Positions 45,553 to 55,938 of a stretch of 64,000 bases of DNA are shown one piece after another. Both the position numbers and the translations under genes were made by a program. Position 1 is the stretch's first letter, and every line of letters begins with the position of its first letter. Under the pieces are notes generated by a model that did no database searches, had not been told where the DNA came from, and saw only the letters and a list, made by a program, of their open reading frames with translations. Origin of the DNA: Plecoglossus altivelis (taxonomy: Eukaryota; Chordata; Actinopteri; Osmeriformes; Plecoglossidae); the NCBI GenBank assembly GCA_036571765.1, contig BROE01000014.1, positions 5,160,538-5,224,537 on the forward strand. Direction: 5' to 3'.

Positions 45553-48500
45553 TCAATCCTTCTCTGACTGAAAGTATTGGTCTGCCAGGACCTCAACAGC
45601 TGTCAGTCTCTTTTCAGACACCAGAAGTGTAGAGAGCAGAGCTTGCAGTTTTGGGACCTGGCCAAAGACAATACACAACATCATATTCCGAGTAGAGCAA
45701 TAGCTTAAAATACTAATCAGAGGTAGCAGGTATTAAAACAGCCGTTCAAGAATTGGTAAGCTTAATCAAGTCAAACTTTATATGGTGCATTTCATACCTG
45801 AAGGCCACACGATGTGATTCACAGTGGGGGGAAATCATCGTCACTTACCAGTTTCAGTTCATCAAGTGTGTTCAGTGCACCATTGAAATCTGGAACATGA
45901 AGCTGTAGAGTGACAAACAACTGGTGTTTATATGCTTATGGCATTTCTGTCTGTAAAAACATCTCTGTGTACAGCGTATATATAAAAAGGGACAACCAAG
46001 ACTTTTACATGCTGATATTCGCTGTCTTTCCACAGGTGAGAGCTGCCGACAGTGTGCGAGATTGTTAGAGTAATGATCTGAACACTGAGATATCCTCTCA
46101 CCCAGAGCAGGAGACAGCCAAATGAGAACATGTCACAGGCTGGAGATGGGGGAGCGGAGCCCTGGCGGAGCTCTGGGGCCACCAGGCTGATGGAACCTGC
46201 CACCATCCCTCTGCTCACCGCCCTTTGCTCCTGGAACCGTCACAAACACATCATTCTTGACATAATGGGCACTTCATGTGGGAAAATAGAGCTAGCATGC
46301 TGGGGGGAACGGCACATGTTCTGGAATATCAGCCCAAACTAAATGAGATAGCATTATATAGTACTAATGCTATCAGATATATTTTGCCCAAAATCAAACG
46401 GTGGATGTGACACACGAAGGTGACTTGGTACAGGGCTACGCCACGCTTGGCCAGTCCAGATAGCTCACAGATGTCTTAGTGAAGTCGAAGTCTCCCACCA
46501 TGCCTTGCTGCCGGTTGAGGACAAACACATTGCTGGGGTTGAGAGAGGCGTGTGTGATGCCCACAGCATGCAGCCTTTCCAATCCTTGGGCAACTCCCTT
46601 CATCACCTTACAAGTCTCCTGTTGAGAGACACAAGCTCTTTTAGACCCCAAATCATCTGCCAAGCCCTGTCCCATGATGTACCTGGGGCCAGAGTGGACT
46701 GGGAAGGGGGTAGCCATACATAGGAAAATCCAAGCCGCTGATTAACATAGGTGAACTTCTCTGAGCATTCCATGAGGGATTTGGATATGGGGCACAGGGG
46801 TAGAGATGTTTCAATATATCACGGAGAGGGACAGGAATATGGACAGTCAGTACGTTGGTATTAGGGACAACTCACCGAGGTGGACAATGGACTGGCTGTC
46901 TGAATGGCCTTCAGACTCCCATTAGGGAAATAAGGCACCATTACATAGGCAAGCGGATCAGACTGCAAGAAACGGGTTAAGACAGCACAGTGCAAGAGGC
47001 AGATATGACATGGTCAGGCAGTATGGTTCAAGACGCTTTGCAGGAACAGTTTTGTGGACTGGTCAAGGCATTGAGATGGATCCAGTTCAGTACCTTGCTG
47101 AAGAACAGAGCCAGGAGGGGGAGGATCCCAGCAACAGCCTCACCCTGCGTCCTGGCCCGGTGGAACTGGGCGGTTCTCTCCAGAACCTTCTCCTCCACCT
47201 CCTCGTTCACGGTGTAGCTCTAGGGGGGGAAATCAGAACACCCCACAGTTACACTTACAAGAGAACGTCATGGTAGCTTTCCTATGGGAGCTTGTCATGC
47301 TTGGATCCAAAGGTATACTTTAAAAGCCATTTAGTCTTCACATGAGAATAGGATCATTTTACAAATATGTATTTATTTGTGAAGAACCTTTAGTATGACC
47401 CTCTGTTCCTGGAACTCTGTGAGCACCAGCGGTCTGTGGTCACTCAGCTCCCTCATAGGCTCAGCATCAAACATGTCCTTGTCCAGACTGCTCAGCAGCA
47501 GACCTCCAGAGCTCTGCACAAACCACAGCAGCTCCTGTCACACCGGCCGACGCCTTTCAGGCACCCTGAACTGCCTCTGAGGCTTTCATCCACAAGGACC
47601 TTTGTGTGTGTTGGGATTGTTTGATGTGTGCTGTGTGACTGAGGCTGCTGCTCCGTGCATTGCTGCTCACCATGAAGCTGTGGATGTCTATTTCCGGGTA
47701 GAGCAAAGGAAGCTCTGGGAAGCTGTCTTCCACTAGTGCACTCAGCTTTGTCTACCAAATTAAGAAAGGGTTAAGAAACTTACAGATGCACTGATGTATA
47801 AAACCAAACCAAAACACAGGTCGAGCCACACATTACATATTCCTCCTTTTCTCGTGCGATTTCTTGGAACAGGGCTTTGCGGGTTTCTGCGATCTCTTCC
47901 TTCTTCTTCAGGATCTCCGTTAAGTCCAGCTCCTCACACTGCACAAGTTCAAGACAGCATCTTTAGCATTTACACTACTGGTGCTGTCCCAGATCAGCAG
48001 TCCTGTTTCCCCGTTGCCTGACCTCACCTCCTCCAGACTGCTCTCTTCCACCTGCCTCCATCGCAGCTGGAACCTCAGAGTCCTGACGCGCTTCTTGATG
48101 GAGAAGAGGGTATCTGGCGTGGGGCTGGCTGTCTCCCACTGAAGCATCTCCCCCTTAAACTGAACACAGATTGGAGGACAGGGAGACTGCGAAGGTAAAC
48201 AATCTAGAAAGACTCTTCCAAGTCAATTCGGGTAAACTATTCTCGTACTTTAGTGTTCCTCAGGTTCTTTTCCATCAAATCCTTCAGGAGCTTCTTCTCC
48301 TCGTGAATGTGCTGCATCACTTTGTGAAAAGCGTTGGTCACAACCTTATTGTTCTTGTTGGTAGGTACCTAGAGACATCGCAAACTTCATACAAGGGCAC
48401 TGGAACTGTACAGTATGCTGGATTGGACATCTGCGCGAATTAACCTTCAGAAACCGTTCAAACTCACTGGTCTAGAGACGTCCATCTCCTTGCACACGTG

Positions 48501-51500
48501 CAGCTCTGCCTGCTTTAGGATTTCACTTATACCACCAATTATGTCTGTCACATTTGCTGATGTTTTATTGGACAGACAGAAGTACTGAACAGAGCAAGGA
48601 TGAACATGATCACGATGGATTGTATTACTCAACAACACCTTGAAATGCAGTGTATATTTTGAAATGCACCATTGGTAAAACATGGGTGATAGGCTGTTTG
48701 TTTTGTCTTAACAATGGGATGGATTTTGTGGGCTGTAGTGTACCATGCCAACATTCTCTGACCAGGTACACAGGGCAGCCAAGGCCTTGTCTGTCTCATC
48801 TTTAACACTGCTGGACTGCTGGTCCGCCTGAGTCTTCCACTGGTAATACTGCTCAAAGGCATGCTCGTCCACCTCTTCTGGGTAGAACGGACCGAAGACT
48901 GTGCTCAAGGACACACTCACCTCCTGAGGGATGCGAACATGGGCAAAAAAGTGGAAGAAACACGGTAGATAGGTAAAGCATTTGGTTTGCAAAAAAGTTG
49001 ATCTGATTAAAAACATGCCCATAGTTTTCAAACTAGGGATTGTTAGTTCTTGCACCTCGAGTTTCTCCAAGCGCTTTCTGACAGGCAAACTCTTTGACTC
49101 TTCCAAGAAGGATTCCACAGTGGCAGTCAGCACACCGCGCACCTCGTTTCTGTTGCTGATCAAATCCCCAAGCTGCTCCATCTGTGCAATTGAGGTCTGG
49201 AACGGTCATTTCACACCAAAATAAAAGCTGTCCTCTGATGGGATGTGATTACTGTCAAGATGGCAACTCACCGTTTGACACTCTCTCAGCTTCTCTTGGG
49301 CCTTCATGTAATCTTGCCATGCCGCATCCAACCTCCCCATGGTGCCAGGAGCAGAGATGCTGTCGTTTATGACTGTGCTAATAGACTCCATCAGGCTGTC
49401 ACTATCTGTAGAACCAGGACTTCTTTCCCTGGTCCACCAAAACACATGAAAAACCATTCTTGAAAGGCTAAGGAACTCAGTGGCTGCATACATGGCTGTC
49501 ACTTCAATATTATCATCCTGTTAAGACATAATCATAGCAGGAGCGGGTGGGACACCGTCAATATTTTGAAGCCTTGCAGTACCTTAATCCCCTCAAAGAA
49601 CTGACTTTCTCTGCCAGTCGGCAGAATTGCTCAGACACGACAGAGTCCATAAGCTTATCCATTTCCTTCTCTTTCCTTAGCATCTCTTCCCTAGCAGACT
49701 AGGCATGGGGGAGAGAAAGTCACAGCAGAGGTTCATTTAGAGACCCAGCAGAAGACAAACCCACAGACTGAGGCACTAATGAAAACATCAGCCCTAGACC
49801 GTTGTGTCACACAATACTGACTGCACTACTGCAGTCACTACTGACTGCAGCCCCCTCCCTCCATCGTCATACCTGCACTACCACTGCACTTCCATACTAA
49901 GGACCCTGCCAACAACAAAAAGGACCACTTATGTACATATAAATTCATCGTCCTAACATTTATAAAGTACAATTATAGAAGGGCTGTGAGAAAGTCGGAT
50001 GGTTCAAATTAACAAACTAAATTCTTTAAGCTGTTATAACTTACTAAAATCTGCCGATCCGCATGGCTTGTTTGGTAGGCCAAAGTGTAGTGACACCAAT
50101 AATGGCGAGAGCGATTAATCCATAAAGACTTCTCACAACCTCACCTCAAGTTTAGACTTTGCAATTTGCAGGTGTGTCTCAAACTCTTCTGATTGGACCC
50201 GAAGCAGATCCTTCTCAACCTTATACTTCTTAGTCTCTCTCAGGTTCTCCTCTTTCAGCCTCTGGAACAGTGAAAACACATGACAGCGATGATGCACACG
50301 TCAGTCTCTCCACCCGAAACCTCTGGGCCCGCTGCCACGCACGTTTTAGATGTTCCCTCAATCCAACACACCTGATTCAAATCAACCTTTTGACAACCAA
50401 GTTCTGCAGAAACCTGACAATGACCTGTTAATTTGAATCAGATGTGTTAAATCGTGGTTTAGGAGACACCTAAACCATGCAGGGCAGTTAGTCCACATTC
50501 CAGGGGTTGAGAAAGGCCTATAGCTGTGGCTGGAGAGGTCTACTTTTAGAGAACCTGCAGGTCTGAGCGAGTGTCACTCAGTTCCTTCTCCTTTTGCTGG
50601 GTTATCTGTTGCTGAGCATTGTGTTCTGCCTTCAGTTTCTCATTCTCCACCAAAAGATCCAGTTCCATGTTTATTTTGATTGAGTCAACTGGCCGTGGGG
50701 CCACGACAGCATTTTTCTCCCTATTGAAGAAAAAGACATGATCAGGTCAGCCATTGGTCAGGTCGGCTATGATTAAGCCTTTTAACTAGATATCAAGTTT
50801 TTCCATATCCAGCACTCCAGCAATTCCCTTAAAAACAAAGAAACCGTACAGGCCCAGGTTGCCCCTTTCTCTACTGACTCACTTGGGATTATGAGTCATT
50901 TGTAGCTGGATTGCATTCTTCCTTGAAACCACGACAAAGTAAACAACGCTGACCTTATCATCACTCACAAAGACTATCTTTTCAAAATCCCAGAGAAACT
51001 TCATGGCGCTGGTGCCATTTTACACCAAGAGACGACTCATTTCGAAGTGAAAAGGATGAAACGCAGGCCCCTGAGGTGTTGTTGCTCTATAAACATAACC
51101 TGCAGAGCTCTGATAGTGGAGAATGGTTCCCGGAGGGAGCAGGAGACAGCAGTATCAGCCCTGCACCAGAGACAGCTACTCCAGCAGGAAGACAGCCCCC
51201 CCAGCAGCTGTGGTAGGTAATCCAGACCACAGACAGAGGCAGCAAAATAAAAGCCCTCTGTTATTCCTAGCCAAGAGAACTGAGATGTTCTACTGCTGTT
51301 TCAAGCCATAAGACCCACGTGCAGAAGTTCCCTTATTGGAATGGAGGAATCGAAATATGGGGGAAAATAATTTTCAGATATTAATGACAGGACGGAAGAA
51401 TAAGTAAATATTAGAATTAAGAATACGTTTATACAGAATAACTGTATATCTGCTCTCAAATCAGCTCTAGAGTACAGTGATATTGCCATGTTCTCTTAGA

Positions 51501-53055
51501 TCATGTCTTACTTCAGTGACTGAGGTATCTGGTCACTTAAGATTGGGCGGAGATTGGGCATGCAGACCGGTGAGGCCAAGACATCTCCCTCTCCCTGGCT
51601 TCTCTCCAGTAGCATGTGGGCCAAGAGGGCAGGGGAGTCCTGGAAGGAGCACCGGGACACAGAGCTCTCTTGGCTACTCCCTGGAAGACTTTGTTTGGCA
51701 AACTTCATCCTCATAAGCTCTTCGCCAATGTCCAGGTTGCCCTGGAAAGCCCGAACAAGGATAGTCCCGTCGAAGCAGACCGACATCTTCTGGATACGGA
51801 CTTTCTGACCCAGTATTAAATTCTGCAAGAAGGATTTACCCTGAGTGCACACCAGAAATGATATTGTCAGATAATATGTTTCTAAGGTTAATGGAAAAAC
51901 ACAAAAGGCAAATCCTCATCGTCATCCTAATACCTTAAGGACAGACTTCATCCTAACACCCGAAGGACAAGCTTCATCCTAACACCTTAAGGACAGGCTT
52001 CATCCTAACAACCTAAGGACAGGCTTCATCCTAACACTAGGGACAGGCTTCATCCTAACAAACCAAGGACAGGCTTCATCCTAACAACCTAAGGACAGGC
52101 TTCATCCTAACACTTTAAGGACAGGCTTCATCCTAACACTTTAAGGACAGGCTTCATCCTAACAACCTAAGGACAGGCTTCATCCTAACACTTTAAGAAC
52201 AGGCTTCATCATAACAACTTAAGGACAGGCTACTGAGCAGTCTTACCTGTTTGAAATGGGGAGAGTCATGGCCACTGAACACATGGAAGCCCCAGAATTT
52301 GTACTTTTTGGCCAATGGTGGAGACTGTAATTCCACTGGTAGTTCAACAACTGCCGATTGACTGACAACCTCCGAATTCCCATAGTCAATGTAGGACACA
52401 TGGACCTGTACAACCACAATATAGATTTGGTTTTTATTGCTGTCTGTGGTGTCAGGTACTGTATGGTTTTGTTTAATTTTAAACTAGGCAAAAACAAATC
52501 AAGGCCTTTTAAAACTATGTGCTGCTTTCTCACCTTATCATCAATCTGCTGTTGGACTTTACATCTATACCAACAGCTGTCCTCGGAGAATAGTGCCCCA
52601 TAAATCTGCACAAGAGAGACATACAATTCAGATTTAGTACAGTCGCATTTATCTGGGTCAACTGAAAGATGCCCTCTTCTAGTAACCTGTCCAATCGCAT
52701 TTTACCTTTTGAGGAATTGGGGTTCCAAACAACCTAGGATATTCTGGACACTTGTGTGCCAAAATGTTGCTCATAGCCTCAATCGCTTGGTCCTCATTGA
52801 CATTCTGCACACAGAAAATTATAATCATGCGAATATGATGAATCTGTTACACTGACTAGCAAACATGCCGTGAACCACGTGTACCTGTGCCCAAAATGTT
52901 ATGGCATCCAAAATGTGGGTGACGCCAACAAGCTCCACTAAAACAAGTTAGAAATGTGTTAGAATACAGATGCACTAATGGTGTCAATGATCTTAATTGT
53001 ACTATACTACTTCTTGATACTCACTTTTCTCACGTTCCATTTTGGGTTGGTCCAT
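45553..53055 (-). CDS. stk31: Serine/threonine kinase 31 (Tudor domain, kinase-like)
   Basis: Germ-cell protein, TDRD8, with an N-terminal Tudor domain, coiled coils and a C-terminal kinase-like domain. Coding exons in transcript order: 53055-53025, 52937-52885, 52804-52706, 52605-52534, 52405-52247, 51840-51512, 50720-50555, 50261-50145, 49698-49583, 49428-49272, 49181-49056, 48923-48744, 48584-48468, 48368-48249, 48159-48028, 47938-47837, 47751-47671, 47513-47388, 47219-47094, 46962-46876, 46618-46469, 46230-46102, 45902-45849, 45657-45553. Phases agree throughout, giving 977 codons (human 1019). Tudor core: LFSEDSCWYRCKV and VSYIDYGNSEVV (about residues 66-105). The kinase region (about 740-970) has MKGVAQGL, HASLNPSNVF (855-864) in place of HRDLKPxN, and GDFDF (874-878) in place of DFG, as in human STK31. 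Donors GTTCTC (after 50555) and GTTCTT (after 47388) are weak but phase-consistent. A 5' UTR exon may end at 53429. Confidence 0.94.
50300..50522. mobile_element. Probable non-autonomous DNA element in stk31 intron
   Basis: Internal arms ACACCTGATTCAAATCAAC and, inverted, GTTAATTTGAATCAGATGTGT face each other across about 60 bp. The outer part ends in CAGGGGTTGAGAAAGGCC, a phrase familiar from dispersed fish repeats. No coding capacity; exact ends not fixed. Confidence 0.55.
51930..52232 (-). repeat. 26-bp minisatellite filling a stk31 intron
   Basis: About 11-12 copies of a unit of about 26 bp (core AAGGACAGGCTTCATCCTAA) occupy most of the 406-bp intron between stk31 exons ending at 52247 and starting at 51840. 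Copies differ mainly in a short variable segment (CACCTT, CAACCT, CACTTT, CACTAG), and one copy is shorter. The array begins about 15 bp from the splice donor. Confidence 0.95.
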
Positions 53056-53469
53056 GACTTTTTACTGACTGCAAGTGTGACGTAAAAACTAAACAGCGAA
53101 TATTAGCAAGTAAAAACAATCATATAATCAGCGGGCAAAGCAGACTCAATGAACTTTAAAACAGTGAAATTTTAACACTTTTATGTGGAAAATTAAATCA
53201 TCATGGACTGAGAACTAGACTAGACTAGAACTAGACTCCCTGTTTGAATCGTGTAGTTAGCCTTTATCAGTCGCGTTTAGCATAGTTGTGACAGGTGGAC
53301 GCCTCATATTTTGTTTTTGTGTGTTTTATTTTTTTCTAAAGTTTCTTATTTGAAGATTCACTCAATACTAACAGTAAAGTTTACTGGTTTGACAAACTAA
53401 CGACTCATTTGCTGACTTTCAGTCTCACCTGTCCTTGATTCTGGAAGAACAAATGATGCGTGTGTGATT

Positions 53470-53509
<40 letters not shown>

Positions 53510-54164
53510 TGAATCATGGGAAATAAACTAGCAGTACAGTATTTGGGATAGCCTACATGTCTGTAGTCTTTCATTTACACATTGATCATATTTATGATTT
53601 TAACATAAATATACATGTATGTATGTATGTATGTATGTATGTATGTATGTATGTATGTATGTATGAACTGCATGGCAACTAACTCAACGTATTTCATTAA
53701 GAAAGCCAACGACCAGGTTCACTTTAACTCATTCATGCACAGTTGTTGAACATATTATATAGGCGTCGCGTACAACTGGCGGTTTCTGCACATTGCCGCC
53801 ATCTGCTGAATGCATTGACAGTAGAAGGCTATGCATGTACATGGTACGCCAATCTACAAAACTCAAAACATGCCCAAACTGACTTGTCTTATTCAGAGGG
53901 CTTACTGCGAAATAGACTGAATAACATTTTCTTCACATCTGCAGGATAAAGGAGAAAACAATATATATAGAAAATGCCATATTTTGTATCAAATAAAAAC
54001 CATGTTGTTTCCATTAACCCATGCTCAATCCAAAATCCAAAGTCAATCAATCGAAAATATATAAGACTTTATTGAACCCATAACAATATCATGCTTCAGG
54101 TGCTTTCTTCGTTCAAACTCCGTGTACGCTATTATTCATACTCCACACAATGTTCTTTGTTGAG
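53056..54164 (-). other. stk31 promoter region and malsu1 3' end
   Basis: A donor at 53429 on the minus strand (GACAG|gtgaga), paired with the acceptor at 53070-53069 just before the stk31 ATG, suggests a short non-coding first exon near 53430-53460. TTTATT at 54068-54073 is AATAAA on the minus strand and a likely poly(A) signal of malsu1. No other exon is seen. Confidence 0.45.
53467..53664. repeat. (TC)n and (ATGT)n microsatellites
   Basis: A (TC)n tract lies at about 53467-53507 and about 13 copies of ATGT/GTAT at about 53613-53664, both upstream of stk31. The TC tract lies within the presumed stk31 promoter. Confidence 0.95.
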
Positions 54165-55206
54165 TCACTTAGTGACATCCGCCCCATACATGAAGTCCTC
54201 CGGTAATGTGTCTGGAGGGATTCTGGAGAGTTGCTCATCAAAGGAGCGGAGTGTCCACAGTTTCTCCAGTTCATACAGTTCCCTGGCCTCTGGAAGCATG
54301 AAATGGACTACAATGCTTCCTTGGGGGTACAAAAACCATTGGTAAGAATTAAAGAATGTTCAGTAAAGAAAAATATAATGCCAGTTGCCTGATGCTGAAA
54401 TTTCATAATCACATCATACCAAAGTCAATGCACATCCAGTCCTCGGCGTCCTTCCCTTCAATCTTGACATGTGGTTCATTGTTTTTCTTTAATAACTTGT
54501 GCTGTCAAATAGATAGAATGTGTGTAAGAAAATGTGTTTGCTATCCCCAAATCTGGAGTACAAAATGAAAGGAACCACCTATAACACTATCACAAATTAT
54601 CTAAATAACAATTTACCACTTTAATGGCATAGAGAGCCATTGCACGGAGGTGTCTTGTTGAGGAACCACTGACAACAATGAAGTAGTCTGTGTACTTGAC
54701 CTCCTCAGGAACTTTTATTACACAGATATCCACGGCATTCTCTTGACGGAGCAGAGACACCATCACATCAATGTTGAAATCCTGAACAGTTTCTGCGGGC
54801 AAAGAGAAACTCGGGTATTACTTTGGCTAACAGGCTTTATAAAACCATCAAGACAATGTTTAGTGTGGACAGAACACTCATCTTAAAGACAGACATGACT
54901 CTCCTCACTTTTGACGGATTCTTCCTGCGTGCAAATTGCTTCTTCATCACATTTACCGGGACTGCTCGGTTCCGAAAATCTGTGCTCAGTGAGCTGATTG
55001 CAGTAGTATCTTGATATATTGTAGCGGCGACAGGGAGGCAAGTACTGTTGATGAGGGGCAATGCTTGAGAAAAGCCGACGTAGCAGCCCTTTTTGTCGAG
55101 CATTCGATATCGAACGTGAGCCACTAAAATCACCAATACACCCTAGAATAACTTTATGTTCGAAAATTATTGAGAGAAGTCCCCTCGAATAAGTCCGCAT
55201 ACACAT
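54165..55206 (-). CDS. malsu1: Mitochondrial assembly of ribosomal large subunit protein 1 (RsfS family)
   Basis: RsfS/Iojap-family factor that binds the mitochondrial large ribosomal subunit and prevents premature subunit joining. Coding exons in transcript order: 55206-54909, 54792-54617, 54501-54420, 54319-54165; 236 codons with continuous phases. The first exon encodes a basic N-terminal extension (MCMRTYSRGLLSIIF, then RQKGLLRRLF), compatible with a mitochondrial presequence; an in-frame ATG two codons later is an alternative start. The RsfS domain starts at about residue 105 with FNIDVMVSLLRQENAVDICV, followed by YTDYFIVVSGSSTRHLRAMA, VKIEGKDAEDWMCIDFG and VHFMLPEARELYELEKLW, all as in human MALSU1. 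It lies upstream of stk31 on the same strand, as expected from 7p15 gene content. Confidence 0.95.
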
Positions 55207-55938
55207 AATTTAGAGGTATCTTGTCATGGTTTATGAAAAAAGCATGCTTCTTTTGGTCAAGGACTAATAACAGGAAGTAATAAGGATTCATAAACGATGA
55301 TTGGTTATAAGCGAATACTTCGCTGGTTATTATCCTTCCCTACAAGCGCTCTGCTACCACCCGGTGTATAGGAGGCGAACATGTCGGGAGGTGTTAGGTT
55401 ATGGAAAGAAAAGCACATTTTATACATGAATTACTTATAGCTTACCTGCGTAGATCATTATTCCTTGCCAACAAGCACACTATCAATAAATACGCCCCCA
55501 AAATGTGAAGATCTGGATTTTAATTACAAATAATGTGACAAAAAAATTATAATAGATTTCATTTCTATTAAGACATTTACTTTTCCATTTCTGAGTGAAA
55601 AAATAAATCATATGAAAATTATTTACCATAGTAAGAAACTGTCACCATATAAAATATGCATACAACTTATTTGCCTGACAAGGGTAAGTTTTATACAATA
55701 TAACTTATTGAGTTACTTGGTCTCTATATTATCAGTAAATCAATATTAGATTTAAAATAAAAAGTTATCAGCATATTATTCTGGAAGAGAACAAGTCAGC
55801 ACTCCCCACGAGGCATTTCTATTGATCAGTTCATTTACTCTGGAATAATGCCCATGACAGATTTATGTACAGTACTGGTGTAATGCTGTGCATAGTTAAT
55901 CTGTCTCACACCACATGGATTTATCATCACATTAGCCC
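55207..55938. other. Intergenic region at the 7p15-like / 8q24-like block junction
   Basis: AT-rich sequence between malsu1 and the smpd5 stop codon. No coding exon is seen, and no transposon or tandem repeat marks the junction of the two synteny blocks. The malsu1 promoter should lie at its left end. Confidence 0.5.

Noticed and set aside
49429..49502. Upstream extension of the stk31 exon 49428-49272 in the same open frame
   Set aside because: The previous exon ends in phase 2, which requires a one-base join; the AG at 49430-49429 provides it, and the extension has no STK31 similarity.
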